From the NCBI RefSeq assembly GCF_020884755.1, contig NZ_BPWE01000001.1, positions 682,001-746,000 of the forward strand: a stretch of 64,000 nt of DNA. The letters run 5' to 3'. This document shows, in pieces, positions 1-8,895 of this stretch. This stretch comes from Bifidobacterium mizhiense. GTDB lineage: Bacteria > Actinomycetota > Actinomycetes > Actinomycetales > Bifidobacteriaceae. The translations under genes were made by a program, and so were the position numbers. The notes beneath the pieces were generated by a model. The model saw nothing but the letters and a program-made list of their open reading frames with translations. It had not been told where the DNA came from and searched no databases. The first letter of the stretch is position 1; each line of letters opens with the position of its first letter.

Positions 1-402
1 TGGACCATGATCAGGATCATCGTGGTCGTCGTTCTGGCCCTGGCCTTTCTCTTCTTCCTGTTCATGTACTCCCGCCACCGTTGGAACCATAAGTACAAGG
101 ATCTGTCCATCATCCTGGCCACCCTGCTTCTGCTGGCGGCGGCCATCCAGTACAGCGACTACACCAATCTGCGCACAGCCAGCCTGCAGAGCGGTCAGCT
201 TACCACGGTCATCGACAAGTCCGCCGCCAAACTCAAGGTCAAGCCTGAGCAAATCAGTATCAACGACACCTCGCGCAACAACGACATGATCATCAAGACC
301 CCCAAGGGCTACTACACCCTGGTATTCAACAGCTCCGGCTCCGAGTTCCTGCTGCAGCGCGCCGACCTGTACCACCCAGACATCACCGTGATCGGAGAGT
401 GA
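1..402 (+). CDS. DUF3290 family membrane protein (5' end probably outside window)
   Basis: Small membrane protein of the DUF3290 family. Its function is unknown, but it is regularly paired with DUF421 proteins. The visible part has two hydrophobic segments separated by a short basic stretch (SRHRWNHKYKDLS), then a soluble domain carrying the family-like YSDY and KTPKGYYTL stretches. An ATG lies at position 7, but the frame is open to the window edge. As I recall the family, its members carry about 20 residues before this first hydrophobic segment, so the true start is probably upstream and the gene is partial. The stop lies 3 nt before the DUF421 start, and the ribosome site GGAGAG for that gene sits at the end of this one, so the two are cotranscribed. 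Family assignment is from the pattern and partner gene. Confidence 0.75.
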   Translation, partial: WTMIRIIVVVVLALAFLFFLFMYSRHRWNHKYKDLSIILATLLLLAAAIQYSDYTNLRTASLQSGQLTTVIDKSAAKLKVKPEQISINDTSRNNDMIIKTPKGYYTLVFNSSGSEFLLQRADLYHPDITVIGE

Positions 403-405
403 CCC

Positions 406-1050
406 ATGGATATCAATTTCTACGTCAACGTGGCCCTGAAGCTGATCGTCGGACTGCTCTTCATCACCCTGCTCATCAATGTGACCGGCAAGGGAAACCT
501 AGCGCCCACCTCGCCCATGGACCAGCTGCAGAACTACGTCCTGGGCGGTATCATCGGCGGGGTCATCTACAGCGACAGCATCTCCATGGCCCAGTACATC
601 GTCATCCTGCTGATATGGGCGGCGCTGATCCTCATCACCCGATACGCCAAGACCCATATCCACGCAGTGGGCAAGTACATTGACGGCGAACCGGTCACCA
701 TCATCAAGAACGGCAAACTGCTGGTCCAGAACTGCCTCAAGGTCAACCTGACAGCCAAGGAGGTGGACTTCAAGCTGCGCACCAAGGGCATCAACGACAT
801 CCGCGATGTCAAACGGGGTATTGTCGAGCAGAACGGCAGCCTGACCATCATCTCCGAGGGCGACAAGGACGTGCGCTATCCGGTGGTCATGGACGGACGG
901 GTCAATCCCGACGTGCTGGATACCATGGGACGGGACGAGGACTGGCTCAACGAGCAACTGGCCAAACAGGGCATAGACAAGGTCAGCGATGTATACATGG
1001 CCCGCTTCCAGAACGGCGAGTTCTACGCCGTCACCTACCAGGATCAGTAG
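406..1050 (+). CDS. DUF421 (YetF-like) membrane protein
   Basis: DUF421 family protein of 214 aa, the YetF-like membrane proteins of unknown biochemical function. About three hydrophobic helices occupy roughly residues 5-85, including a Gly-rich stretch (LGGIIGGVIYSD). A cytoplasmic domain follows with the family signature of a short beta segment, DGEPVTIIKNGKLL near residue 90, and later AKEVDFKLRTKGI. The ATG follows GGAGAG by 6 nt and lies 3 nt after the DUF3290 stop. The DUF3290-DUF421 order is the usual family pairing, which supports both calls. Nothing in the sequence shows a substrate. Confidence 0.85.
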   Translation: MDINFYVNVALKLIVGLLFITLLINVTGKGNLAPTSPMDQLQNYVLGGIIGGVIYSDSISMAQYIVILLIWAALILITRYAKTHIHAVGKYIDGEPVTIIKNGKLLVQNCLKVNLTAKEVDFKLRTKGINDIRDVKRGIVEQNGSLTIISEGDKDVRYPVVMDGRVNPDVLDTMGRDEDWLNEQLAKQGIDKVSDVYMARFQNGEFYAVTYQDQ

Positions 1051-1125
1051 CGCCGTCCATGCGGCAGGGGGCAGTCTGACTGTGACCATGGCTCATTAAA
1101 CGGCCGATGCGATAGCCTGTCATGC

Positions 1126-1154
1126 TTGATTATCACAGCGCTGACAAGTAAAAT
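1126..1154 (+). promoter_or_regulatory. Sigma-70-type promoter of mntP
   Basis: The -35 box TTGATT (1126-1131) and -10 box TAAAAT (1149-1154) are separated by exactly 17 nt. Transcription would start near 1161, leaving a leader of about 155 nt before the mntP GTG. The promoter is inferred from the match alone. Confidence 0.6.
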
Positions 1155-1160
1155 CTATGT

Positions 1161-1316
1161 CCATATTGTTATGGCGTAGCATGTGAACGGCATTCAACGA
1201 ATTCAAAGCCGATTCCAATCGGCAGTTCCGCGCTGGACGCTCCCGAGGCGTAGGCGGGTTTGAGGAGACCTGGTCGAGGCCCATCCCACCAGGGATGAAC
1301 CCTTTCAAGGAATGCC
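1161..1316 (+). promoter_or_regulatory. Structured 5' leader of mntP, candidate metal-sensing RNA
   Basis: Predicted leader between the promoter and the mntP GTG. It contains hairpin GCCGA/TCGGC (1208-1223), an outer helix GGGTT (1256-1260)/AACCC (1298-1302), and inside it two mutually exclusive hairpins: CCTGGT (1269-1274)/ACCAGG (1288-1293), or CATCCC (1282-1287)/GGGATG (1292-1297). The second hairpin ends just before the ribosome site AAGG (1307-1310). mntP genes are commonly controlled by the yybP-ykoY manganese riboswitch. I could not align the conserved yybP-ykoY motifs confidently here, so the class is left open. Confidence 0.45.
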
Positions 1317-1880
1317 GTGTTCTTGAGATTGTTGTTTATCGCTTTAGGTGTATCTTCTGATGCCTTCGCCGTCTCCATCAGCAAGGGGCTGTCCGTGGAC
1401 CGACTGCGGGCGCGCCATCATTGGCTGGTCGGACTTTGGTTCGGCGGATTCCAAACTCTGCTGCCCCTGCTGGGTTACTTCGCCGCTTCCATGCTGCAGG
1501 GCTCCCTGGCCGCTGTGGATCACTGGATTGTCTTCGGCATCCTTTCAGCCATCGGGGTCAACATGATCCGAGAGGGCGTCTACGGCAAGGAGGAGGGAGC
1601 GGACGGCGAGGAGAATTTCTCCTGGCGGCAGATGCTTCCTGCGGCCATCGCCACCAGCATCGACTCATTCGGAGTGGGCGCGGGCCTGGCCCTGCTGGAC
1701 ATCAACATCTGGCTGTCCGCACTGGTCATCGGGCTGGTGACGGCCGCCGCCTCCATTCTGGGGCTGCGCATCGGATACGCGGTCGGGTCCCGCTGGCGCA
1801 AGCCTGCCAGAATCGCCGGCGGCATTATTCTGATCGTTATGGGCATCCAGATCCTTCTGGATCACCTGATGAATACCTGA
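1317..1880 (+). CDS. mntP: Manganese efflux pump MntP
   Basis: MntP-family Mn(II) exporter, 187 aa with six predicted membrane helices. The two family hallmarks are visible: an acidic helix near the N terminus (GVSSDAFAVSISKGL, residues ~11-25) and its repeat partner in the second half (ATSIDSFGVGAG, ~105-116). Both aspartates expected to line the ion path are present. The start is GTG, preceded by AAGG at 6 nt. The long structured leader upstream suggests RNA-level control by metal. The gene converges on the next one with a single nucleotide between the two stop codons, so no intrinsic terminator separates them. Confidence 0.93.
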   Translation: MFLRLLFIALGVSSDAFAVSISKGLSVDRLRARHHWLVGLWFGGFQTLLPLLGYFAASMLQGSLAAVDHWIVFGILSAIGVNMIREGVYGKEEGADGEENFSWRQMLPAAIATSIDSFGVGAGLALLDINIWLSALVIGLVTAAASILGLRIGYAVGSRWRKPARIAGGIILIVMGIQILLDHLMNT

Positions 1881-1881
1881 C

Positions 1882-2544
1882 TCAGAACGTCGTCTGCAAG
1901 ACCATGACGGACAGGGCCACGATGGATCCGGCCAAAAGAACCGACATCAGCGCCAGCCCAACGGCCCCACGCCGATCAGCTGCCTCCTGGGCCCAGCGAT
2001 AGCCCGAGGTCATGAGCCCGACCAGCAGCAGCAAGGCCACAAGCACCACCAGGATCAGCATCAGGTCAGGTCGCAGGCCTCTGATCAGCTCTGGCAGGAA
2101 GACCCACCCCGAGGCAGCGACGGCGGTCACCCCGCCCATGGCGGTTGCAGAAATGCCCCGAATGACCATCCGCCTGTCCCGACGCAGCATCTGCCGAACA
2201 AACATGAACACGGCCAGGAGGGCCAGCAGGAATGCCGCAGTCGACAGCCAGGCCCAGAGGGCACCAGGCCCCTGTACGACCAGGGCCGGCACCAGAGCAA
2301 CCAAGGTCAGCAGGCCGGACATGGCTCGGTCAGGACCGGATCGGATGCCTTTACCCACCAGGGGCCAAGAGGCTAACAGGGCCGATGCCAGTACCAAAAC
2401 CAGAACGGCCTGCACCCATCGAGCGACCCGAGGCTCGGCCAGCAAGCCCGTCGCCACGCCCGGCAGAATCAGGGCCGCCAGGGCCATCAGCTGCGTCAGG
2501 GCGGGCGCGCGCCCATCCCGGGTTTCTTTTACGGTCTGCGCCAT
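1882..2544 (-). CDS. Hypothetical six-helix membrane protein
   Basis: Unrecognised integral membrane protein of 220 aa. After a short polar N terminus (MAQTVKETRDGR) it has about six hydrophobic segments, a basic loop in the middle (RQMLRRDRRM) and a short C-terminal tail after the last helix. I see no enzymatic motif. The ATG at 2544 is chosen because AGGAGG stands 5 nt upstream; an in-frame ATG further upstream has no ribosome site. The gene is convergent with mntP. Its 5' end faces the 5' end of glnR, so the two may share a control region. Function is unknown. Confidence 0.7.
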   Translation of the reverse strand: MAQTVKETRDGRAPALTQLMALAALILPGVATGLLAEPRVARWVQAVLVLVLASALLASWPLVGKGIRSGPDRAMSGLLTLVALVPALVVQGPGALWAWLSTAAFLLALLAVFMFVRQMLRRDRRMVIRGISATAMGGVTAVAASGWVFLPELIRGLRPDLMLILVVLVALLLLVGLMTSGYRWAQEAADRRGAVGLALMSVLLAGSIVALSVMVLQTTF

Positions 2545-2704
2545 GGATCCTCCTGCCTGTCCCCGTCGGGGAGCCATACGTCACATCCTAGGGCAAGGCC
2601 ATCCTGTGAACTCGGAGCCCCTGTGACGGGCCGATTGTACAATGATGACGACTGTTCAACGAATCCACCGCTATGGACGAACGGACAGGGAAGAAGGTAC
2701 CCCC

Positions 2705-3535
2705 GTGACGGATCTGACCCTGATGACCTGCGCCGAGGACCCGGCATCGGTTCTGCCCGCCTTGGCCCTGCTCTCCCATCGAGTGCGCGTCCTGCCCCTG
2801 GATGCCGCATCCCTGGTAAGAATGCCCGAGGATACCGTGCTGCTGATCGACGCCAGCGACGACCTGGCCGAGGCCAAGACCCTCTGCAACCTGACCCGAG
2901 CCTCGGGCCTGTCCACACCCATCATCCTGATTCTGAGCGAGGGTGGCTTCACCGTGGTCAATGCCAGCTGGGGTGTAGCTGATGTGATCATTCAGTCCGC
3001 ATCACCCGCCGAGGTCGAGGCCCGGTTGCGCTTGGTCTGTCAGCGCGTGACACCGACACGCAAGCCGGATGCCCAGCCGGAAGAGGCGGAGGATCAGGTA
3101 CCCACTGGCCAGGTCCGCTCGGGTGACCTGGTTGTGGACACCGAAAGCTACACGGCCCGAATCCACGGCCGTCCCATCAACCTGGCCTACAAGGAATTCG
3201 AGTTGCTCAAATACCTGGTTCAGCATCCAGGCAGGGTCTTCACCAGGGCACAGCTCCTCCAGGAGGTCTGGGGCTATGACTACTACGGCGGCACCAGAAC
3301 GGTGGATGTACACGTGCGGCGGCTCAGGGCCAAGCTGGGCAGCGAGTACGAGCACCTGATCGGCACGGTCCGCAATGTGGGATACCGGTTCGACCCGCCC
3401 TCATCGGGAAGAACGGCCCAGGCTCCCAAGGCCACGACAGATGCAGGAAGCGAACCGGATACCGCCGAGCAAAATGACAGCCAGTCCGAACAATCCAAAA
3501 ATGCCAAGAAGAAGAAAACCGATCATAGTGACTGA
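2705..3535 (+). CDS. glnR: GlnR-type OmpR-family nitrogen regulator
   Basis: Orphan OmpR/PhoB-type regulator of 276 aa matching the actinobacterial GlnR pattern: an atypical receiver domain (residues ~1-120) with LPALALLSHRVRVLP, LLIDASDDL and EGGFTVVNASWGVADV, then a winged helix (~140-230) with LAYKEFELLKYL, QEVWGYDYYGGTRTVDVHV and RNVGYRF. The GlnR family controls ammonium uptake and glutamine synthetase genes, usually without a cognate kinase. The predicted start is GTG 2705, with AAGAAGG 7 nt upstream; an in-frame ATG at 2642 lacks a ribosome site. A charged tail of about 40 residues ending in a Lys run extends beyond the winged helix. The 3' end overlaps the presumed start of nth. Confidence 0.85.
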   Translation: MTDLTLMTCAEDPASVLPALALLSHRVRVLPLDAASLVRMPEDTVLLIDASDDLAEAKTLCNLTRASGLSTPIILILSEGGFTVVNASWGVADVIIQSASPAEVEARLRLVCQRVTPTRKPDAQPEEAEDQVPTGQVRSGDLVVDTESYTARIHGRPINLAYKEFELLKYLVQHPGRVFTRAQLLQEVWGYDYYGGTRTVDVHVRRLRAKLGSEYEHLIGTVRNVGYRFDPPSSGRTAQAPKATTDAGSEPDTAEQNDSQSEQSKNAKKKKTDHSD

Positions 3536-4244
3536 TGCATCATCCAATCGAAAGCACCACCAAGGCAGGGAGAGCAAAGCCCAGCGCCTGACCCGCATGC
3601 ACGAGGAATACCGCATCCTCTGCCAAGTCTTTCCCGAGGCGGTCTGCGCCCTGCACTTCCGCAACCCCTTCGAACTGCTGGTGGCCACGGTCCTGAGCGC
3701 CCAGACCACCGACAAGCGGGTCAATTCGGTGACCCCCGAACTCTTCGAGCGCTACCCCGACCCTGCAACCATGGCCCAGGCCCAGCCGGCCGAGCTGGAG
3801 GCCATCATCCATCCGGTAGGCTTCTACCACGCCAAGGCCCGCCACCTGCTGGGGCTCTCCCTGATGCTGACCGAGGATTACGGCGGAAAGGTCCCTGAGA
3901 CCATGGAGGAGCTGACCAGCCTACCTGGCGTGGGGCGCAAGACCGCCAACGTGGTCCTAGGCAATGCCTTCAACATTCCTGGATTCCCTGTGGACACCCA
4001 CGTCACCCGGGTCACCGGCCGCCTGCGTTGGCGGACCGACTGGCGCAGCACCCATCCCGATCCGGTGAAGATCGAGCATGAGATCTGCGACTGCTTCCCG
4101 CCCGAGGACTGGACCAATCTATCGCACAGGCTGATCCTCCACGGCCGGGCCACCTGCCACGCCCGCAAGCCTGACTGCCTGCACTGCCCACTGGCCGAGA
4201 CATGTCCCAGCGCCGAGCTCCTGGCCGGACCGGCCTCTCGATAG
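3528..4244 (+). CDS. nth: Endonuclease III (DNA glycosylase/AP lyase)
   Basis: Base-excision repair enzyme that removes oxidised pyrimidines and nicks abasic sites. The core is complete: LLVATVLSAQTTDKRVN, the helix-hairpin-helix LPGVGRKTANVV containing the catalytic lysine, the catalytic aspartate in PVDTHV, and a C-terminal 4Fe-4S ligand set with spacing C-x6-C-x2-C-x5-C. I place the start at GTG 3528, overlapping the glnR stop region, giving 238 aa. An ATG at 3597 is an alternative and would still keep the full catalytic core. Neither has a strong ribosome site, so translational coupling to glnR is the likeliest mode. Confidence 0.92.
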   Translation: MTDASSNRKHHQGRESKAQRLTRMHEEYRILCQVFPEAVCALHFRNPFELLVATVLSAQTTDKRVNSVTPELFERYPDPATMAQAQPAELEAIIHPVGFYHAKARHLLGLSLMLTEDYGGKVPETMEELTSLPGVGRKTANVVLGNAFNIPGFPVDTHVTRVTGRLRWRTDWRSTHPDPVKIEHEICDCFPPEDWTNLSHRLILHGRATCHARKPDCLHCPLAETCPSAELLAGPASR

Positions 4245-4254
4245 AATCAAAACC

Positions 4255-5787
4255 ATGGCAAGCGGCAGACACAGACGAATCAGCTCCGGAATCATCTTCA
4301 TCCTGGTACTGGCGGTCCTGACCGCGGGCACCTACATGGCCTGGCCGTTGTTGACTGGCCGGGGAGGCTGGCGGTTGCCCTGGAACCTTGGAGGTTCGGG
4401 CCAGGTAGTGCACATCCGGGCCCGGCAGGCCCCCGTCTCCTTGGACATCCGTACCGAGCCCGGCCGGGCCACGGACCAGGCCCTGATAGGCAACGTCTAC
4501 CAGACCCTGACCAGGCCCGACGCCCAAGGTCGACCGACTCCTGGACTGGCCCAGAACTGGGAGATCTCCGCCGATGGGCTGCTCTACACCTTTCATCTGC
4601 GCAATGATGCCCGCTTCGCCGACGGACGCCAGCTGACCTCAGAGGATGCCCTCTGGTCCCTGCGGCAGATCCTCGATCATCAGCATCAGGGCCATCAGGA
4701 CCTGGATGACCTGGCCAGGGTCACCAACCCGGATGATGCCACCCTGGTGATCAGACTGAAGAGCCCGGATGCCCATCTGCTGACCGCTCTGAGCGGTCGG
4801 GCCGGTATTGTCTACGATCGCCAGGCCCGCGTCAACTACTCCACCCAATCGGCCGGATCAGGCCCATATCAAGTGGATGACTGGCAGCCGGGAGCCAGCC
4901 TGACCCTGACCACCAACAAGTCCTACCGGGGCCCGGACAAGGCCGCCATCCACAAGGTCATCTTCAGCTATGCCGGCAGCCCCGAGCAGACCGTCAAAGA
5001 TCTGAACCAGGGACGTCTGGACGCTGTAGTGGACATGGATCCGGCTACCGCCAAGCAAGCTGGCAAGGCTCCGACAGCAACACCCAGCACAAACAATGTG
5101 GTCCTGGCTTTCAACAACGAGGCATCCAGCCTGCTGTCCGACCAACATGTGCGCGAAGCCGTTCGCTACGCCCTGGACCGCCAGGCGCTGGCCGATCTGG
5201 AAGGCGGCGCAGCCAAGGCGCTGGGTGGACCACTCAACCCGCTCAGCCCAGGCTATGATCCCGGTCTGCAGGCCTTCCCATTCGACCGTGTCCAAGCGGC
5301 TCGTCGAGCCTCCTACTATGCCCAGTCCTACTATCACGGCGGCCTGCGCCTGGTCTATCCCCAGGAATTCGGCAGCCAGGTGGGCGATCTGATCAGCACG
5401 CAGCTGAAGGCGGTGGGCATCCCCACCCAGGTCTCCATGGTGGATCAGGCTGTATTCCGCGACCAGGTGCTCACCCGTCACGACTACGACATGGCCCTGC
5501 TGATCATGGACAATGACGAGATCGGCCGTTTCGCCGACCCCAACGCCACCATGCTCTTCGACAACACCGAGGTCCAGGAATCCTGGAAGCAGGTCAAGGC
5601 CAGCACCGACCAGAACACCTATGCCGAGCGGCTGCGGGCTTTCGCCCGACAGGTCAGCGACCTCTCCCCCAGCGACTGGCTTTATGAGCGCACACCCTTG
5701 GTCCTGAGCGCTCCCCGACTCCAGGGTATGCCCAGCTCGCTGTTGGACCGCTACCTGCCCCTGTGGAACCTGCATATCAAGGGTTGA
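4255..5787 (+). CDS. Membrane-anchored family 5 (oligopeptide-type) solute-binding protein
   Basis: Extracellular solute-binding protein family 5 (DppA/OppA-like), 510 aa. Residues ~10-32 form one hydrophobic segment after a basic start (MASGRHRR) with no lipobox cysteine, so it is probably anchored by an uncleaved helix. Family motifs follow: SLDIRTEPGRATDQALIGNVYQ near residue 62, DGLLYTFHLR, and FADGRQLTSEDALWSL. No permease or ATPase is adjacent, so it is an orphan component or works with a transporter elsewhere. TAGAAT lies 7 nt before the ATG and no ribosome site is visible, which suggests a leaderless mRNA. Peptide is the usual family ligand, not proven here. Confidence 0.85.
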   Translation: MASGRHRRISSGIIFILVLAVLTAGTYMAWPLLTGRGGWRLPWNLGGSGQVVHIRARQAPVSLDIRTEPGRATDQALIGNVYQTLTRPDAQGRPTPGLAQNWEISADGLLYTFHLRNDARFADGRQLTSEDALWSLRQILDHQHQGHQDLDDLARVTNPDDATLVIRLKSPDAHLLTALSGRAGIVYDRQARVNYSTQSAGSGPYQVDDWQPGASLTLTTNKSYRGPDKAAIHKVIFSYAGSPEQTVKDLNQGRLDAVVDMDPATAKQAGKAPTATPSTNNVVLAFNNEASSLLSDQHVREAVRYALDRQALADLEGGAAKALGGPLNPLSPGYDPGLQAFPFDRVQAARRASYYAQSYYHGGLRLVYPQEFGSQVGDLISTQLKAVGIPTQVSMVDQAVFRDQVLTRHDYDMALLIMDNDEIGRFADPNATMLFDNTEVQESWKQVKASTDQNTYAERLRAFARQVSDLSPSDWLYERTPLVLSAPRLQGMPSSLLDRYLPLWNLHIKG

Positions 5788-5831
5788 GGAGACCGGGACC
5801 CCTTGTCACCATTCGTCCATAAAATGCTGGT

Positions 5832-8573
5832 ATGTCTGCTGAACACCAAGGAATCGTCAATGCCCATCTGACCCCCCTGCCTGACAGGGTGGGCGTGGAT
5901 GGCCTGGAGGAAAAGTGGTGCCGCGACTGGGATGAGTCCGGCGTCTACCGCTTCCGCAACACCCGCGAGCGCTCCGGCGTCTACTCCATCGATACCCCGC
6001 CGCCCACGGTTTCGGGGCATTTGCATGTGGGACACGTCTTCTCATACACCCATACCGACGTGATCGCCCGGTTCAAGCGGATGCAGGGCTACGATGTCTT
6101 TTACCCCATGGGCTGGGACGACAACGGCCTGCCCACCGAGCGGCGGGTCCAGAACTATTACGGGGTTCGCGTGGACACCTCGCTCAAGTACGATCCGGAC
6201 TTCAAGCCCCCCTTCCACGGAACCAAGGGCAAGAAAATCAGCGCCAAGGATCAGGTGCCCGTCTCCCGTCAGAACTTCATCGAACTGTGCGAGGAACTGA
6301 CCGCCGAGGACGAGAAGCTCTTCGAGCAGCTCTGGCGGTCGCTGGGCCTGTCGGTGGACTGGTCGCAGACCTACCACACCATCGGCGAACATCCCCGCCG
6401 GGTGGCGCAGAAGGCCTTCCTTCGGAATCTGGCCCGGGGCGAGGCCTACCAGAAGGAGGCCCCCGGACTCTGGGACGTGACCTTCCAGACCGCCGTGGCC
6501 CAGGCCGAGCTGGAGTCGCGCGAGTATGACGGCTTCTATCACCGCGTGGCCTTCCGGTTCGCGGACGGCACGCCGATATACATCGAGACCACCAGGCCTG
6601 AGCTGTTGGCAGCCTGCGGTGCCCTGATCGCCCACCCGGACGACAAGCGCTACCAGAAGTACTTCGGGCAGAAGGTCTACTCCCCCCTGTTCAAGGTGGA
6701 GGTGCCCATCCTGGCCCATCCCGCCGCCGAGATGGACAAGGGCGCCGGCATCGCCATGTGCTGCACTTTCGGCGACGTGACCGACGTGCAGTGGTGGCGG
6801 GATCTGAACCTGCCCACCAGGTCCATCATTCAGCGCAACGGACGAATCGTCATGGACGTGCCAGATTGGATCACTGATGAAGGCGGACGGCGCATCTTCG
6901 AACAGACCGAAGGCAAGACCACCTTCTCAGCCCGCAAGATCATCGTCGACGCTCTGCGCGAGTCCGGCGACCTGGACGGCGAGCCCAAGCCCACCAAGCG
7001 CATGACCAACTTCTACGAGAAGGGCGACAAGCCCCTGGAGATCGTCACCTCCCGCCAATGGTACCTGCGCAACGGCGGCACCGATCAGAAACTGAACCAG
7101 GAGCTGCTGGAGCGAGGCAAGGAACTCAACTTCCACCCGGACTTCATGCGGGTGCGCTACAACAACTGGGTCGAAGGACTGAACGGCGACTGGCTGATCT
7201 CCCGCCAGCGCTTCTTCGGCGTTCCCTTCCCCCTCTGGTACCCGGTCAAGGAGAACGGCGAGACCGACTACGCCCATCCCATCACCCCGGCCGAGGACAG
7301 GCTCCCCATCGATCCCAGCAGCGATGTGCCCGAGGGCTTCGAGGAATCCCAGCGCGACCAGCCCGGCGGCTTCACGGCCGAGAAGGACATCATGGACACC
7401 TGGGCCACCAGCTCCCTGACACCCCAGATCGTGACCCACTGGGCCGAGCCGGGCGAGCAGGACCAGGCCCTCTTCAAGGCCACCTTCCCCATGGATCTGC
7501 GCCCCCAGGGCCAGGACATCATCCGCACCTGGCTCTTCAGCTCAATGGACCGTGCCCATTTGGAAAACGGCTGCCTGCCCTGGAGTGACACCACCCTGTC
7601 GGGGTGGATCCTGGATCCGGACCACAAAAAGATGAGCAAGTCCAAGGGCAATGTGGTGGTGCCGGACGAGCCAATCAAAAAGTATGGCGCCGACGCTGTG
7701 CGCTATTGGGCATCCTGCGCCCGGCTGGGCCTGGACGCCACCTACGATGAGGGGCAGATGAAGATTGGCCGCCGCCTGGCTGTCAAGCTCCTTAACGCTG
7801 TCAAGTTCGCCCTGGCCATCGGGCGGGAGGATGAGAATCATAAGGTCACCCAGGCAGCGGAGGCCACCTGGAACCCTGCTGATGTCACGGTTCCGCTGGA
7901 CCGGGCGGTCCTGGCCGGCCTTGCTCAGGTGATCGACCAGGCCACCAAGGCTCTGGAATCCTACGAGCACTCCAAGGCCCTGGAGGTCACTGAGTCCTTC
8001 TTCTGGGACTTCTGCGACAACTACATCGAGCTGGCCAAGAACCGGGCCTACGGAACTGCTGATGCCACTGGCAGGACCCCTGATGAGGCCCAGGTGCTCA
8101 GTGCCCGCACGACCCTGGGACTGGTCCTGGACGCTCTCGACCGTCTCCTGGCCCCCTTCCTGCCCTTCGCCACCGAGGAAGCCTGGCAGTGGATGCACCA
8201 GGGAGACGGATCGGTGCACCGGGCCTCCTGGCCACGCCCAGAATCCTACCGGGCAGCTGCCCAGGGCCAGGATCCGGCTCTATTGGCCTGGGCAGGCACG
8301 GCCTTGGCCTCACTGCGACGGATCAAGTCCGAGGCCAAGGTCTCCATGAAGACCCCCATCCTCTCTGCCTCCTTGAGTGTGGCACCGGAGGGTCTGGAAG
8401 CCGTCAAGGCCGCCCTGGACGACATAGCCGAAGCGGGCAGGGTCACCGGAGATCTAAATCTGGTCGAGGAGACCACGCAGCCCGAGACCAAGGGAGCCGG
8501 CGAGGATGAAGCGGGCATCCGAGTAACAGCCAGCCAGCTGGGCGAGCCCCCGGCCAAGAAGCCTCGCAAGTAG
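5832..8573 (+). CDS. valS: Valyl-tRNA synthetase
   Basis: Class I aminoacyl-tRNA synthetase charging tRNA-Val, 913 aa. The HIGH-type motif is HVGH (residues 65-68, in PTVSGHLHVGHVFSYTHTD) and the KMSKS loop is KKMSKSKGN near residue 600. The editing domain between them contains TTRPELLAACGALIAHPDD. The anticodon-binding region and a short C-terminal helical arm follow. TAAAAT (5820-5825) sits 6 nt before the ATG with no ribosome site, so the transcript is probably leaderless. A strong intrinsic terminator follows 23 nt after the stop. Confidence 0.97.
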   Translation: MSAEHQGIVNAHLTPLPDRVGVDGLEEKWCRDWDESGVYRFRNTRERSGVYSIDTPPPTVSGHLHVGHVFSYTHTDVIARFKRMQGYDVFYPMGWDDNGLPTERRVQNYYGVRVDTSLKYDPDFKPPFHGTKGKKISAKDQVPVSRQNFIELCEELTAEDEKLFEQLWRSLGLSVDWSQTYHTIGEHPRRVAQKAFLRNLARGEAYQKEAPGLWDVTFQTAVAQAELESREYDGFYHRVAFRFADGTPIYIETTRPELLAACGALIAHPDDKRYQKYFGQKVYSPLFKVEVPILAHPAAEMDKGAGIAMCCTFGDVTDVQWWRDLNLPTRSIIQRNGRIVMDVPDWITDEGGRRIFEQTEGKTTFSARKIIVDALRESGDLDGEPKPTKRMTNFYEKGDKPLEIVTSRQWYLRNGGTDQKLNQELLERGKELNFHPDFMRVRYNNWVEGLNGDWLISRQRFFGVPFPLWYPVKENGETDYAHPITPAEDRLPIDPSSDVPEGFEESQRDQPGGFTAEKDIMDTWATSSLTPQIVTHWAEPGEQDQALFKATFPMDLRPQGQDIIRTWLFSSMDRAHLENGCLPWSDTTLSGWILDPDHKKMSKSKGNVVVPDEPIKKYGADAVRYWASCARLGLDATYDEGQMKIGRRLAVKLLNAVKFALAIGREDENHKVTQAAEATWNPADVTVPLDRAVLAGLAQVIDQATKALESYEHSKALEVTESFFWDFCDNYIELAKNRAYGTADATGRTPDEAQVLSARTTLGLVLDALDRLLAPFLPFATEEAWQWMHQGDGSVHRASWPRPESYRAAAQGQDPALLAWAGTALASLRRIKSEAKVSMKTPILSASLSVAPEGLEAVKAALDDIAEAGRVTGDLNLVEETTQPETKGAGEDEAGIRVTASQLGEPPAKKPRK

Positions 8574-8596
8574 GCTCCACACAATTCCCCAATACA

Positions 8597-8635
8597 ACCG
8601 AGGCGGTTCAGCCATAAGCACCGCCTCGGTTTTCT
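8597..8635 (+). terminator. Intrinsic terminator of valS
   Basis: A 12-bp perfect stem (AACCGAGGCGGT / ACCGCCTCGGTT) with a short loop is followed by TTTCTT. It lies directly after valS on the same strand. Confidence 0.9.
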
Positions 8636-8895
8636 TATCCGTGTCACTGGTGACAACGACAATCTGCAATGCCAGTCAAGCCATCGTCGTTCATGCAAAA
8701 AGTACAGCTTCCATAATCAACAGCATGCCTCTTGCAGTGAATTTGCCCTGCAACACCCTGACCACAACACTCTAAACCACCCGAAGATTGTAATGCTACA
8801 GTAAAAGTTATAGAGGGACTTTATTTTAGTGTGCATGGACGCAGATTTTGGGGCCACAACCTGGGGAATCGGCACGCTTGGGGAGGAAGAGTCGA
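8636..8895 (+). promoter_or_regulatory. Upstream region of the first RCC1 surface protein
   Basis: AT-richer intergenic stretch following the valS terminator, with no credible gene. It holds a short inverted repeat GTCACTGGTGAC (8643-8654), whose core CACTGGTG recurs upstream of the second RCC1 gene. A weak promoter candidate, TTGTAA followed by TATAGA around 8788-8814, has a shorter spacing than usual. The ribosome site GGAGGA (8882-8887) is 8 nt before the ATG at 8896. Promoter placement is uncertain. Confidence 0.35.

Noticed and set aside
1161-1316. Calling the mntP leader a confirmed yybP-ykoY manganese riboswitch
   Set aside because: Gene context fits, but the conserved loop motifs could not be aligned by eye; left as an unclassified structured leader.
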